NCBI RefSeq assembly: GCF_008642315.1
Contig: NZ_CP029192.1
Span: forward strand, 3,100,001 to 3,164,000
Source of the DNA: Streptomyces venezuelae
GTDB lineage: Bacteria; Actinomycetota; Actinomycetes; Streptomycetales; Streptomycetaceae
Direction of reading: 5' to 3'
Length of the DNA stretch: 64,000 nucleotides
In this document: in pieces, positions 26,886 to 36,826 of the stretch
How the letters are laid out: the number at the start of each line of letters is the position of its first letter
How positions within the stretch are numbered: the first letter of the stretch is position 1
Translations under genes and position numbers: made by a program
Notes under the pieces: generated by a model
What the model was told of the DNA's origin: nothing
The model's database searches: none
What the model saw: the letters and a program-made list of their open reading frames with translations, nothing else

Positions 26886-29840
26886 CTAGCCGGACTGATC
26901 GCCGTCCTGACCTGCGTCCTTGTCCGCATCCTTCTTGTCGGCGCCCTTGTCGGCGCTCTTGTCGGCGCTCTTGTCGCTCTTCTCGGTGGCCTTCTGCGAG
27001 GCCTCCTCGGCCCGCTCAAGGGCCTCCTGAAGGCGGTCCTGCGCCTCGCCGTACTTCTTCCAGTCGCCGTCCTTCATGGCCTTCTCGCCGTCCTCGAACG
27101 CCGTCTGGGCGTCATCGAGCGCGGCCTGCACCGTCGGATCGTTCGTCTTCGGTGGCTTGGTCGGCTCGTCGCCGTCCTGGTCGGCCGGTGGCTTGGTGGA
27201 CCCCTCCGTACTGAAGACCTGGTTCAGGCCCTCACCGAGGGTGTCCGCGAAGGCGGTCTCCGTGCCGTACGACACAGCGACCTTCTTCAGAAGGGGATAC
27301 GCCGACTTGCGTCCCTGTACGTAGACGGGTTCGACGTACAGGAAGCCGTCGTCGAGTGGCACGGTCAGCAGATTGCCGTAGAGGACGTCGGAGTCGGCGC
27401 CCTTCATGTCTCGGACGAAGTTGCCGACTTCCGTCATGGAGTTCAGCTTGTTCTGCACCTGTTCCGGGCCGTCGACGTCGCCCTGGACTCTGAGCAGCTG
27501 CATCTTGCCGTAGTTCTTGCTTCTGGCGTCGGCGTCGACCGTCATGAACGCCCGTAGGTTGGGCCGCTCGCTCGGGGTGAACGTCGTCGTCAGGGAGAAC
27601 TGCTGCTGCGTCTGGCCCGGCGACTTCATGGACAGGTAGTACGGCGGGACCGCGCTGTCGTCCTTCTTCGTCGGGTCGTTCGGCACCTGCCAGGCGTCAC
27701 TCGCGTTGTAGAACTGGCCGGGGTCCGTGACGTGGTACTTCGTCAGCAGTTCGCGCTGCACCTTGAACATGTCCTGCGGGTAGCGCAGGTGGTCCATGAG
27801 CTTCGGCGGGATGTCGCTCTTGTCCTTGACGGTCCCCGGGAACGCCTTCTTCCAGGTCTTCAGGACCGGGTCCTTGTCGTCCCAGGTGTAGAGCTTCACA
27901 TCACCGGTGTACGCGTCGACGGTCGCCTTCACCGAGTTCCGGATGTAGTTGACCTGGTTCTGCTGGGCGATCACCGTGCGCTGGCTGTCGGCCTGCGACA
28001 GGGAGTCCGCCGTGGTGTCGCCGAGCGTCGTCCGCGAGGCGTACGGATAGCCGTTGCTCGTGGTGTAGGCGTCGACGACCCACTGGATGCGGCCGTCGAC
28101 CACGGTCGGGTAGACGTCGCCGTCGATGGTCAGCCAGGGGGCGACCGCCTCGACGCGCTCCTTGGGCGTGCGGTTGTACAGGATCCGCGAACCGTCGCCG
28201 ATGGCTCCGGAGTAGAGGATCTGCGGCTCTCCGAACGACACCGCGTACGCCGCGCGGTTGATCGGGTTGGAGAGGTTGACGCCGCTGTCGCCCTTGTAGC
28301 TGTACGTCTTCTGACCGCCGCCGTTCTCCTCGTAGTCGAGCTCCTTCTGGGGCCCGCCGACGATCGAGTACTGGGTGGTCTTCTCGCCGTAGTAGATCCG
28401 CTGCTCGTACTCACCGAGCTCGCCGTTGGTCGGCAGACCGGACTCGGTGAACGCCGGGGCGCCCTTGGAGCCCTTCTTCGTCTCCGTGCCCTTGGCCGCG
28501 ACCATTCCGTAGCCGTGCGTGTAGGCGAAGTGGTCGTTGATCCAGTTGCGCTTGTCGAGCTTGTTCACGTCGATCTCGCGCAGGCCGACGATGGTGTCCT
28601 GGCCGTTGTAGCGGTCCACGTCCAGCGTCTTCGGGAACTGGTAGTAGCTGCGCTCCTGCTCCAGCTGCTGGAAGGTCGGCGAGACGATGTTCGGGTCGTT
28701 CAGGCGGTAGTTGGCCGCCGTGTCCGCGTTCTCGCGCTTCTTCTTCGGGTCCTCGTCGACCCTGCCCGCGCCCTTGTACTCCTCGGGCTTCACGCCGTTG
28801 ATGCCGTAGGCGTCGCGGGTGGCCTCGATGTTCTTCTCGATGTACGGGGCTTCCTTGGCCTGCTCGTTCGGCTGGACCTGGAACTTCTGGACGATCGCGG
28901 GGTAGAGCCCGCCGATGAGGATCGCCGAGAGCACCATGAGGCCGAAGCCGATCACGGGCAGCTGCCACGTGCGCCGCCAGAGCGTCGCGAAGAAGAGGAT
29001 CGCGCAGATGACGGCGATGCAGAACAGGATCGTCTTCGCCGGCAGGTACGCGTTCGCGTCGACGTACCGCAGGCCCGTCCAGTTACCGGTCGCCTTGAAG
29101 TCGCTGGACTTCACCGCGAGCCCGTACCGGTCGAGCCAGTACGCGATGGCCTTCAGCGACACGAAGACGCCGAGCAGCACCGAGAGGTGCCCGGTGGCCG
29201 CCGCGGTCGCACGCGCGCCGGGGCTGGTGATCCGCAGCCCGCCGTACAGGTAGTGCGTCAGGGCGGCGGCGACCAGGGAGAGCACCGTCGCCGCGAAGCC
29301 GAAGCCGAGCAGGAAGCGGTACCAGGGCAGGTCGAACGCGAAGAACGACACGTCCATGTGGAACTGCGGATCCTTCTGACCGAAGGACACGCCGTTGACC
29401 CACAGGAGCCAGGTGCGCCACTGTCCCGCGGCGGACGCGCCCGCGATCAGCCCCACCAGAGCGGTGATTCCGATGAGGAGCCACTTCTTGTAAGGGGCGA
29501 TCCCCATGCGGTACCGGTCGAGGCTCTGCTGCTCCATCGACATGGCGCTCAGCGGCGGACGCAGCCGGTGCGCCAGCCAGATGTTCACGCCGACTGCGAC
29601 CGCCATGAGCAGGCCGAAGACGAAGAACAGGCCGATCTTGGTCCACAGGGTCGTCGTGAAGACCGACGAATAGTTGACCGATCGATACCACAGCCAGTCC
29701 GTCCAGAACCCGGAGAACATGACGAAGGCCATGGCCAGAACGGCCAGCACCCCCAGTGTCATGAGCAGGGTCCGGACGCGCCGGGAGGGTCGGCCCACTC
29801 TGATCCGTGGCCCCGTCGGGCCTCCGCCGCGGTCCGGCAT
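26886..29840 (-). CDS. UPF0182 family large membrane protein
   Basis: 984 residues. The first 330 contain seven or so membrane helices, followed by a large extracytoplasmic domain up to about residue 870, then a charged C-terminal tail. The family is conserved in actinobacteria and has no proven function. The tail after residue 900 changes to a coiled-coil-like, Ala/Glu/Lys stretch and ends in five- to six-fold copies of SADK-type units, encoded by a 15-bp tandem repeat around 26925-26985. ATG 29840 ([12 protein letters not shown]) matches the start I recall for relatives. A GTG 7 codons earlier is in frame. Confidence 0.92.
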   Translation of the reverse strand: MPDRGGGPTGPRIRVGRPSRRVRTLLMTLGVLAVLAMAFVMFSGFWTDWLWYRSVNYSSVFTTTLWTKIGLFFVFGLLMAVAVGVNIWLAHRLRPPLSAMSMEQQSLDRYRMGIAPYKKWLLIGITALVGLIAGASAAGQWRTWLLWVNGVSFGQKDPQFHMDVSFFAFDLPWYRFLLGFGFAATVLSLVAAALTHYLYGGLRITSPGARATAAATGHLSVLLGVFVSLKAIAYWLDRYGLAVKSSDFKATGNWTGLRYVDANAYLPAKTILFCIAVICAILFFATLWRRTWQLPVIGFGLMVLSAILIGGLYPAIVQKFQVQPNEQAKEAPYIEKNIEATRDAYGINGVKPEEYKGAGRVDEDPKKKRENADTAANYRLNDPNIVSPTFQQLEQERSYYQFPKTLDVDRYNGQDTIVGLREIDVNKLDKRNWINDHFAYTHGYGMVAAKGTETKKGSKGAPAFTESGLPTNGELGEYEQRIYYGEKTTQYSIVGGPQKELDYEENGGGQKTYSYKGDSGVNLSNPINRAAYAVSFGEPQILYSGAIGDGSRILYNRTPKERVEAVAPWLTIDGDVYPTVVDGRIQWVVDAYTTSNGYPYASRTTLGDTTADSLSQADSQRTVIAQQNQVNYIRNSVKATVDAYTGDVKLYTWDDKDPVLKTWKKAFPGTVKDKSDIPPKLMDHLRYPQDMFKVQRELLTKYHVTDPGQFYNASDAWQVPNDPTKKDDSAVPPYYLSMKSPGQTQQQFSLTTTFTPSERPNLRAFMTVDADARSKNYGKMQLLRVQGDVDGPEQVQNKLNSMTEVGNFVRDMKGADSDVLYGNLLTVPLDDGFLYVEPVYVQGRKSAYPLLKKVAVSYGTETAFADTLGEGLNQVFSTEGSTKPPADQDGDEPTKPPKTNDPTVQAALDDAQTAFEDGEKAMKDGDWKKYGEAQDRLQEALERAEEASQKATEKSDKSADKSADKGADKKDADKDAGQDGDQSG

Positions 29841-29988
29841 CTGGAAAGCCAAGGTGCGCACCTCGAAGTTCGCTGTTGATTCGCTGTTGGTCCGTCAGGC
29901 CCCCGAGATCGCGGACCCACACCTATGCAACTTACCTACGCTTTACTCGGTTCCCGTTTCTCGGGACTAACGAGGCAGGATTGTGACC

Positions 29989-30528
29989 ATGTCCAACACT
30001 CCCATGGCAGCGAGCCCCCTCACTCGGGCGGTCCTCGAGATCGACGAGTACGTATCCGGCCTCGGCTGGGACCGGCCCGCCCGCCTCTTCGCGCTGGTCG
30101 ACACGGCGCGACTGCGCACCCAGGAACCCGGCCTCGCCTCCCAGCTCGGCCTCGACGACGGCGTGGAGCACGCCGGCTACACCCCCATCGAGCAGGAGGA
30201 GATTCCCGCCGACAAGCCGCTGGACGAATTCCTCGGCACCATCGCCTGGCCCGACGCGGTGGCTGGCTGCGCCCTCACGGTGGAGCGCATGATGCTGCCG
30301 CCGTCCGCCGAGGCGTCCGTCCCCGACGGCCTCGGCGACGCGCAGCTCGCGAAGTGGGTGGCCGAGCACCCGGACCGCCAGGAGGTCCGCATGACGGTCG
30401 CGGTGCTCCGTGACGGTGCGCGCGAGTCCGCGCTGCGGCTGCGCGAGAAGGACTCGCCGACCGAGGTCCTCACCGGCTCGGACCTGGTGCCCGGCCTGGC
30501 CGAGGCGCTTTCGGCGACGTTCGCCTAG
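29989..30528 (+). CDS. PPA1309 family protein (hypothetical)
   Basis: 179 residues, conserved in actinobacteria. Cytoplasmic, acidic, no membrane segment. It has no motif that identifies an activity. I chose ATG 29989 because AGGA lies 8 bases upstream; the GTG at 29983 is only 2 bases from it. It is divergent from UPF0182, with 148 bases between them, and convergent with the YlbL-type protease gene, which ends 28 bases away. Confidence 0.85.
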   Translation: MSNTPMAASPLTRAVLEIDEYVSGLGWDRPARLFALVDTARLRTQEPGLASQLGLDDGVEHAGYTPIEQEEIPADKPLDEFLGTIAWPDAVAGCALTVERMMLPPSAEASVPDGLGDAQLAKWVAEHPDRQEVRMTVAVLRDGARESALRLREKDSPTEVLTGSDLVPGLAEALSATFA

Positions 30529-30556
30529 CCGTACCGGCCGGCTGCCGGGGTGCGCC

Positions 30557-31648
30557 TCAGCTCGTGGTGCACTTCGGCAGGTCGGCCGTGTCGCCCTTGC
30601 GGATCTTCTCCAGGGACTTCACGGCGTCGGCGATGGTGTCCACCTTGACGAGCGTGAGGCCGTCGGGGACGTCGCTCGCGGCGGCCGCGCAGTTGCCCTT
30701 GGGCGTGAGGAAGTACTCGGCGCCCTTCTGGCGCGCGCCGACGGTCTTCATCTCGATGCCGCCGATCGGGCCGACCTTGCCGTTCACCTCGATGGTGCCG
30801 GTGCCGGCCACGAAGTTGCCGCCGGTGAGGTCGTCCGGGGTGAGCTTGTCGACGATGCCGAGGGCGAACATCAGGCCGGCGCTGGGGCCGCCCACGTCGG
30901 CCAGCTTGATGTCGATCGTGAACGGGTACGTGTGGTCGGTGCCCGCCTTGATGCCGACGACGGCGCGGTCGGGGTCGCCCTCCGCGGCCTTCGTCTTGAT
31001 CTTGATCTCGTCGGTCTGGGTCGGCTCCTTGCCGGCCTTCTCGGCGGCCGCCGCGGCCTTGACCGGCACGACCGTGAACGTGACGGGCTCGCCGGGCTTG
31101 TGCTCGGTGACGAGCTTCGCGACGTCCGTCATCTCCTTGACGGGCTTGCCGTCCACCTTCTTGATGACGTCGCCCGCGTGCAGCTTGCCCTCCGCCGGGT
31201 CGCCCTTGAAGACGGTGGAGACGATGACCTGGGACTTGACCGGGATCTTCAGCTGCCTGAGGGCCGCGACCTTGGCGCTCTCCTGGGACTCGCTGAATTC
31301 CTCGGCGTTCTCCTGTGAGGACTGCTGTTCGGTCTTGCCGTTCGGGTAGAGCGTGTCGTGCGGCACCACGATGTTGTCGTGGGCCAGCCAGCCGTAGACG
31401 GCCTCCGCGAGGTTCATGTTGTAGTCGGCGCTGGTGACCCTGACCGTCGTCATGTTGAGGTGACCGGTCGTCGGGTAGGTCTTGCGCCCGGAGATCTGCA
31501 GCACCGGCTCACCGTCGTGGTCGCCGAGGGTGTTCACCGTGGGGCCGGGGGACATCTCCGAGTACGGCACTTTGATGAGCACTCCGGCGCAGAGCAGCGC
31601 GATCAGCATCAAGGTGGAGGCGAGCATCGTCGCGGTGCGGCGTGGCAT
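30557..31648 (-). CDS. Membrane-anchored Lon-domain protease with PDZ (YlbL family)
   Basis: 363 residues. One N-terminal membrane helix (about 8-27), a PDZ-like region around residues 140-195, then a Lon-type proteolytic domain. The Ser-Lys dyad is S256 in GGPSAGLMF and K301 in IGGIEMK, 45 residues apart, as in Lon. Cells would place the protease outside the membrane, where YlbL-type proteins process or degrade extracytoplasmic proteins; substrates here are unknown. It has no ATPase domain. Confidence 0.92.
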   Translation of the reverse strand: MPRRTATMLASTLMLIALLCAGVLIKVPYSEMSPGPTVNTLGDHDGEPVLQISGRKTYPTTGHLNMTTVRVTSADYNMNLAEAVYGWLAHDNIVVPHDTLYPNGKTEQQSSQENAEEFSESQESAKVAALRQLKIPVKSQVIVSTVFKGDPAEGKLHAGDVIKKVDGKPVKEMTDVAKLVTEHKPGEPVTFTVVPVKAAAAAEKAGKEPTQTDEIKIKTKAAEGDPDRAVVGIKAGTDHTYPFTIDIKLADVGGPSAGLMFALGIVDKLTPDDLTGGNFVAGTGTIEVNGKVGPIGGIEMKTVGARQKGAEYFLTPKGNCAAAASDVPDGLTLVKVDTIADAVKSLEKIRKGDTADLPKCTTS

Positions 31649-31731
31649 GGAACGACAGTACGGGACCTGCCTGTGAGGGCACCCCCGGGGCCGGGCCGTA
31701 CGGGGAGGTCACGTCCCTGTCCGGAACTCGG

Positions 31732-31902
31732 TCACGTCCCTGTGTGGGACTTCTCCATCGCCTCGCGGAACGCGGCGTAGCCGTTGAGTTCGGTGACGTC
31801 GCCCGTCCGGCCGGACTTGCGGTTGCGTGCCGCCCAGCTCGCCCACAGACCCGCGCCCACGGCTGCCAGGAGCGGAATCAGCAACCACGCGAGTGATGCC
31901 AT
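31732..31902 (-). CDS. Small single-pass membrane protein (56 residues)
   Basis: The reading frame begins MASLAWLLIPLLAAVGAG and continues with a helix followed by a basic stretch (AARNRKSGR) and an acidic C terminus ending HTGT. GGGAGG lies about 5 bases before the ATG. One membrane helix near the N terminus, then a short cytoplasmic tail by the positive-inside rule. The final codons sit in the second copy of a 14-base direct repeat GGTCACGTCCCTGT (first copy near 31708). Similar tiny proteins occur next to YlbL genes in Streptomyces, from memory. Function unknown. Confidence 0.75.
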   Translation of the reverse strand: MASLAWLLIPLLAAVGAGLWASWAARNRKSGRTGDVTELNGYAAFREAMEKSHTGT

Positions 31903-32042
31903 GTCGACCTCCCGACCCCATGAGCCATCTCAACTGACTGATCAGCAGATTAACCATCCGCATGGTCAACGCTCACGGCAGGGGTCCGGTTACGCAACCG
32001 GAGCCGCACGGGCCCATCACGCCCCGGAAGGCGGACCTCGTC

Positions 32043-32507
32043 TCAACAGGCCCCGACCCACTCCTCATTGCCGTCGGAGAAGCGCTGGTGCTTCCAGATC
32101 GGCACCTCGTGCTTGAGGTCGTCGATCAGCTTGCGGCAGGCGTCGAAGGCCTCCGCGCGGTGCGGGCAGGAGACGGCGACGACCACCGCGAGGTCCCCGA
32201 CGGCGAGGTCCCCGACGCGGTGCACGGCGGCGAGGGCACGCACCGGGTACTCGGCGACGACCTTCTCGGCCACCCGGCGCATCTCGGCCTCGGCGGTGGG
32301 GTGGGTCGAGTACCCCAGCTCGTCGACGTCGGCGCCGCCGTCGTGGTTGCGCACGGTCCCCACGAAGAGCGCCGTGCCGCCCGCCGCGTCGTCGCCGACG
32401 GCCCGGAAGACCTCGTCCAGGGAGAGCGGGGTGTCACGGATCGCGAGGAGGCGGATCGGGTCCTGCGCGGCCTGCTCGCCGGGGTGGTCCATCGTGGTGC
32501 GTGCCAT
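32043..32507 (-). CDS. moaE: Molybdopterin synthase catalytic subunit
   Basis: About 154 residues. MoaE transfers sulfur from MoaD to precursor Z, making molybdopterin. Diagnostic segments are GTVRNHDGG, HRVGDLAVGD and the catalytic lysine region LKHEVPIWKHQ. No moaD or other moa gene is in the window, so it is a stand-alone copy. Molybdenum cofactor is needed by nitrate reductase, whose narG begins 30 kb away. Start codon uncertain: no clear ribosome site at 32507; ATG 32492 and GTG 32525 are in frame. Confidence 0.93.
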   Translation of the reverse strand: MARTTMDHPGEQAAQDPIRLLAIRDTPLSLDEVFRAVGDDAAGGTALFVGTVRNHDGGADVDELGYSTHPTAEAEMRRVAEKVVAEYPVRALAAVHRVGDLAVGDLAVVVAVSCPHRAEAFDACRKLIDDLKHEVPIWKHQRFSDGNEEWVGAC

Positions 32508-32636
32508 GCGGCCATGGTGCCGCACGGCACGCGCATCACGGAATAGACCTTTCGCCCGGCACGCGCGTGTCCCGCCTTGGAGCTCCCTACAGGCGAGCGG
32601 GGGCCTGCCCCGGTGGCGAGCGGGCCCGCGCCCTCC

Positions 32637-33749
32637 TCAGATCCTCCTGCGGGCCTTCCGCGCCCTGCGCACCACCGCCGCCGCGCCCAGCAGGGCGACC
32701 GTCGCGCCCGCCGCGCCGGCGGCCGTGGCGTCCTTGCGGCCGAGCCGTCGGCCGGCCACGGTGCGCCGCCCGGAGACCTCGTCGAGGAGTTCCGTGAGGA
32801 CCTCCTCGTTGGTCCACTGGGGACGCCACCCGGCGTCGTGCAGCCTGCTGACGCTGACCACCCAGGGGTACATCGTGTACGCCAGGTCGCCGGCCGGGGA
32901 CGGGGTGAGGCCGATGCGGTGCAGCCGCGCGGCGGCACCCAGCGCGACCGTCGAGGGCAGCTCCATGCGCCGGATTCCGCTGAGCTCCTCGACCTCCTCC
33001 TGCTCCAGCCAGCCCTCGCAGCCGACGGCCAGCTCGCCGTCGACCTTCTCCAGAACGGCGTACTCCAGAGCGCTGCACAGGTCCTCGACGTGGCAGAACT
33101 GCCAGGCCGGCCGTGAACCGGCGACGACCAGGAGCCGGGGTGACTCGAAGTAGCGCGTGAGGGCCGTGTCGGTGCCGCCGACCAGCGTCGCGGGACGGAC
33201 GACGGTGACGTTGAGGCCGGGGTGCGCGCGGGGCGCCCGGCGGGCGAGCCGTTCGACCTCCAGCAGGTCACCGACTCCGGTGGCCTCGGCGGTTGCGCGC
33301 AGTTCGGCGTCTTCGGAGAGGGGCAGTTCGTTGTCGGGCAGCGCTCCGTAGACCATCGCCGAGGTGCACAGGACGACACGGTGCACACCGGCGGCCGCCG
33401 CGGCGGTCAGCACGGTCTGCGTACCGCGTACGTTGTACGCGGTACGGGCCGCGCCGTCGGTCTCCAGGTCGAGATCGAGGGCCAGGTGCACGACGACGTC
33501 CGCGCCGCGCAGCTTCTCCGCGATGGCCGGATCGCGCACGTCCAAGATGTGCCACTGGGCCTGCGTGCAGTCGCCCCTGCGCTCGTCGATCGCGATGACC
33601 TGCTTGATCGCCTCCGATGTGGCAAGGCGCTCGGTCAGCAGCGCGCCCACACCGGAGGCGGCGCCGGTGACGGCGACTACGGGCCCCCGGACGGGCGCCG
33701 GGGTTGACGGGTTTCGCGCTGCGCGAACCTGTGGATCTGGGGAACTCAC
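32637..33749 (-). CDS. NAD-dependent epimerase/dehydratase family (extended SDR) protein
   Basis: 370 residues. The N-terminal Rossmann motif is VTGAASGVGALL (GxxGxxG), followed by LDVRD and the SAMVYG segment typical of extended SDRs. The C-terminal 35 residues form a hydrophobic Ala/Gly helix ending in a very basic tail (VVRRARKARRRI), suggesting membrane attachment. Start GTG 33749 has GGAG 7-8 bases upstream; upstream in-frame codons reach into the divergent gene's leader. Substrate unknown. Confidence 0.9.
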   Translation of the reverse strand: MSSPDPQVRAARNPSTPAPVRGPVVAVTGAASGVGALLTERLATSEAIKQVIAIDERRGDCTQAQWHILDVRDPAIAEKLRGADVVVHLALDLDLETDGAARTAYNVRGTQTVLTAAAAAGVHRVVLCTSAMVYGALPDNELPLSEDAELRATAEATGVGDLLEVERLARRAPRAHPGLNVTVVRPATLVGGTDTALTRYFESPRLLVVAGSRPAWQFCHVEDLCSALEYAVLEKVDGELAVGCEGWLEQEEVEELSGIRRMELPSTVALGAAARLHRIGLTPSPAGDLAYTMYPWVVSVSRLHDAGWRPQWTNEEVLTELLDEVSGRRTVAGRRLGRKDATAAGAAGATVALLGAAAVVRRARKARRRI

Positions 33750-33940
33750 CGGGCGTCTCCAGCGGTTGTCTTCAGTACGTACGCGAATGACGCGTACGTA
33801 CCAGGTGGCATCCATCCTGCCGCAGGCCATGAGTCGGCGAAGCACCGAGGCCCGATCCCGTCACGGTGTCTACGCTGGGTGGTGTTGTAGGGCAGCCGCC
33901 GTCGGAACGAAACCGGCGGCCTGACGAGCCGAGGAATCCC

Positions 33941-35416
33941 GTGAGTGACACCCCATTCGGATTCGGCCTTCCGCCGGAGGAGCCGGAAGACGGCGACGAG
34001 GGCAAGAAGAAGGAATCCCCTGGAGAGGGACAGCGCGGGGGCCAGGGCGCAGGTGGACCCGCGAACCCGTTCGGTTTCGGGGGCTTCCCCGGAGCCGGTG
34101 CCGGCGGCCCCGGAGGCGGTGACAACCCGTTCGCCGCGATGTTCGGTTCGATGAACCCGAACGACCTGGGCGCCGCGTTCCAGCAGCTCGGCCAGATGCT
34201 CTCGTACGAGGGCGGCCCGGTGAACTGGGACATGGCCAAGGACATCGCCCGCCAGACCGTGTCCCAGGGCACGGCCGACGGCACGAAGGACGCCAGCGTC
34301 GGCCCGGCCGAGCGCTCCGCCGTCGAGGAGGCCGTGCGCCTGGCCGACCTGTGGCTGGACGACGCGACGTCGCTGCCGTCCGGGTCCGGCACGGCCGTGG
34401 CCTGGAGCAGGGCCGAGTGGGTCGAGGCGACCCTGCCGGTCTGGAAGGAGCTCGTCGATCCGGTCGCCGAGCGCGTCGGCCTGGCCATGGGCGACGTGCT
34501 GCCCGAGGAGATGCAGGCCATGGCGGGCCCGCTGATCGGCATGATGCGCTCCATGGGCGGAGCCATGTTCGGCCAGCAGATCGGCCAGGCCGTGGGCGTG
34601 CTCGCGGGCGAGGTCGTGGGCTCCACCGACATCGGTCTGCCGCTCGGCCCCTCGGGCAAGGCAGCGCTGCTGCCGGTGAACATCGAGACGTTCGGCAAGG
34701 ACCTCGGTGTCGACAAGAACGAGGTCCGGCTGTACCTGGCGCTGCGCGAGGCCGCCCACCAGCGGCTCTTCGCCCACGTCCCGTGGCTGCGCTCGCACCT
34801 GTTCGGCGCGGTCGAGGGGTACGCGCGCGGGATCAAGGTCGACACGGCCAAGCTGGAGGACGTCGTCGGCCAGCTCGACCCGCAGAACCCCGAGCAGCTG
34901 CAGGAGGCGCTCCAGCAGGGCATGTTCCAGCCGGAGGACACCCCGGCCCAGAAGGCCGCGCTGGCCCGTCTGGAGACCGCTCTGGCGCTCGTGGAGGGCT
35001 GGGTGGACGCGGTGGTCCACGCCGCCGCGAAGCCGCGTCTGGCGTCCGCCGACGCCCTTCGGGAGACGCTGCGCCGCCGGCGTGCGACGGGCGGCCCCGC
35101 GGAGCAGACGTTCGCCACGCTGATCGGCCTCGAGCTGCGCCCGCGCCGTCTGCGGGACGCCTCGCGCCTGTGGGCCTCGCTCACGGACGCGCGCGGTGTC
35201 GACGGCCGCGACGGCCTGTGGGAGCACCCGGACATGCTGCCGACGGCCTCCGACCTGGACGACCCGGACGGCTTCGTCCACCGCGAGCAGCTGGACTTCT
35301 CCGAGCTGGACAAGATGCTCGGCGAGGCGGCGGGCGGCGGTGCCGCGAAGCCGGACCTCAAGAAGGACTCCGAGGACGACACCGAGGGCGACGGCAAGGG
35401 CGACGGCGAGAAGTGA
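33941..35416 (+). CDS. Putative zinc-dependent metalloprotease (DUF2342/TIGR03624 family)
   Basis: 491 residues. The family is an actinobacterial hydrolase predicted to be a zinc metalloprotease. Here the core helix reads LREAAHQRLFAHVPWLRSH, so a strict HExxH is absent: only E-A-A-H and a later His are seen, as usual in this family by recall. The N-terminal 70 residues and C-terminal 40 are low complexity, Gly/Pro-rich and Lys/Asp/Glu-rich respectively. GTG 33941 follows GAGGA with good spacing. Its stop overlaps the Nudix gene (GTGA). Confidence 0.83.
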   Translation: MSDTPFGFGLPPEEPEDGDEGKKKESPGEGQRGGQGAGGPANPFGFGGFPGAGAGGPGGGDNPFAAMFGSMNPNDLGAAFQQLGQMLSYEGGPVNWDMAKDIARQTVSQGTADGTKDASVGPAERSAVEEAVRLADLWLDDATSLPSGSGTAVAWSRAEWVEATLPVWKELVDPVAERVGLAMGDVLPEEMQAMAGPLIGMMRSMGGAMFGQQIGQAVGVLAGEVVGSTDIGLPLGPSGKAALLPVNIETFGKDLGVDKNEVRLYLALREAAHQRLFAHVPWLRSHLFGAVEGYARGIKVDTAKLEDVVGQLDPQNPEQLQEALQQGMFQPEDTPAQKAALARLETALALVEGWVDAVVHAAAKPRLASADALRETLRRRRATGGPAEQTFATLIGLELRPRRLRDASRLWASLTDARGVDGRDGLWEHPDMLPTASDLDDPDGFVHREQLDFSELDKMLGEAAGGGAAKPDLKKDSEDDTEGDGKGDGEK

Positions 35417-35937
35417 GTCTGTACGACGACACGGTCCTCGTGCTCAAGGGGTACGAGGACCAGCCCGAGCTGCGCCAGGCCTATCTGGACCACCTGGCAG
35501 CGCACGGCGACGCCGGAATGTGGAAGTCCTGCACGGACGGCCATGTGACGGCGAGCGCCCTGGTCGTGGACGCGTCCCGCGGGCGCGTCCTGCTGACCCT
35601 GCACAGGAAGCTGCGGATGTGGCTTCAGATGGGCGGCCACTGCGAGCCGGGCGACCCGACGCTCGCCGCCGCGGCGCTGCGCGAGGCCACGGAGGAGTCC
35701 GGCGTGCCCGGCCTGACGCTGCTCGCGGGCGGCCCCGTCCGCCTGGACCGGCACCCGATCCCGGGCCCGTGCACGCAGCACCTGGACGTGCAGTACGCGG
35801 CGCTGGCACCGGCCGACGCGGTCGAGGCGATCAGCGACGAGTCACTGGACCTGCGCTGGTTCGCGTACGACGAGGTGGCGGGAGTGGCGGACGAGTCGGT
35901 GGTCCGACTCGTGGAGGCAACGAGGGCACGCCTGTAG
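35413..35937 (+). CDS. Nudix hydrolase
   Basis: 174 residues. The Nudix helix ends REATEESGV, with upstream GGHCEPGD. Compared with the G-x5-E-x7-REUxEExGU consensus, one residue is inserted and Asp stands where Glu is expected, a common variant in actinobacteria (GGHxEPGD). It overlaps the metalloprotease stop by four bases, so is co-translated. Substrate unknown, probably a nucleoside diphosphate derivative. Confidence 0.9.
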   Translation: MSLYDDTVLVLKGYEDQPELRQAYLDHLAAHGDAGMWKSCTDGHVTASALVVDASRGRVLLTLHRKLRMWLQMGGHCEPGDPTLAAAALREATEESGVPGLTLLAGGPVRLDRHPIPGPCTQHLDVQYAALAPADAVEAISDESLDLRWFAYDEVAGVADESVVRLVEATRARL

Positions 35938-35952
35938 GGGCCGTTTCGAGGC

Positions 35953-36030
35953 GCCCCGAAGGGGCTCTCGAAGGGGCGCGGGGAACTGCGCGACCAGCCA
36001 CCTACGGCCCGCAGAAAAACCCGCGCCCCT
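35953..36030. repeat. Streptomyces intergenic repeat with nested hairpins
   Basis: GCCCC-GAA-GGGGC (35953-35965) is followed by AGGGGCGCGGG (35972-35982) and its exact complement CCCGCGCCCCT (36020-36030), with the segment GGGGAACTGCGCGACCAGCC between. From memory, very similar sequences recur between genes in many Streptomyces genomes. It lies between two convergent stops (Nudix and AIM24) and may act as terminator. Confidence 0.7.
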
Positions 36031-36054
36031 CGGTCACTCCTGCCCGGACAGGGC

Positions 36055-36810
36055 CTAGCTCCAGACGTTGCCCTGGTTCTGCCCCCGGGCCCCCTGCTGG
36101 CCCATCCCGAACTGCGCCCGGGCGCCCTGCCCGATGACCGCGTTCTGCGGCGGCAGCATCTCGCTCGGCTGGACGAGTGCGTAGCCCTGGCCCATGAAGC
36201 TGAGCTCCCAGCCCTCGCCGGTGTTGCCGCGGCGCCGCCAGACGCCCGAGGAGTGGGTCTGGGCCTGCATCTGGACGCGGAGGCCGTTGGACCACGCGAC
36301 GACCGCGTCGGCGTCCGCGTTGACGTACCGCTCCGGCGTGACCTGGAGCATCAGCGGCTGACCCGACGTCATCAGGGCGACCTTGCCGCGACCGGTGATG
36401 TTGAGCTGGTACTTGCCGGACCCCGAGATGCCGTACTGGCTGTCGACGGCGATGACCTGGTGGGTCAGCGACGAGTCCATCGCGAGGACGTAGCTGCTGT
36501 CCACGGTCAGCCCGTCCTGGTCGACATCCACCACGTGGATGTACTGGGCGAGGTTGGCGAAGTAGACCGTGCCCTGACCGTGGCAGCGCATCAGGTCGAG
36601 ACCCTCGCCGGTGTGCGCGCGGGCCCGCTGGTTGCCCTGGCTCTGGTACTCGGCGTCGAACTCGATCAGCCCCTGGTAGGCGACCATCGCGCCCTTGCGG
36701 GCCAGGACGTCGTCGTGCCCCTCCAGGGCGACCCGCAGCAGCTGCGGGTTCTGGACGGAGTAGCGCTCCTGGGTCTGCTGTTCGGCGTGCGCGAAAAGTG
36801 GGCTCTGCAT
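36055..36810 (-). CDS. AIM24 family protein, third gene of the TerD-AIM24 cluster
   Basis: 251 residues with the all-beta AIM24 fold, recognisable by repeated strands such as VALEGHDDVLARKGAMVAYQG and SGSGKYQLNITGRGKVALMT. No signal peptide or membrane segment. The C-terminal 40 residues are Gln/Gly-rich (GQGARAQFGMGQQGARGQNQ). AIM24 homologues in yeast affect mitochondrial organisation; in bacteria no function is shown. It follows the second AIM24 gene by 16 bases. Confidence 0.9.
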   Translation of the reverse strand: MQSPLFAHAEQQTQERYSVQNPQLLRVALEGHDDVLARKGAMVAYQGLIEFDAEYQSQGNQRARAHTGEGLDLMRCHGQGTVYFANLAQYIHVVDVDQDGLTVDSSYVLAMDSSLTHQVIAVDSQYGISGSGKYQLNITGRGKVALMTSGQPLMLQVTPERYVNADADAVVAWSNGLRVQMQAQTHSSGVWRRRGNTGEGWELSFMGQGYALVQPSEMLPPQNAVIGQGARAQFGMGQQGARGQNQGNVWS

Positions 36811-36826
36811 GGTGTGTTGCTCCCCC

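Noticed and set aside
33932..33960. Further sigma-R promoters at GGAAT sites such as 33932
   Set aside because: GGAAT occurs, but no GTT lies 16 to 18 bases after it.
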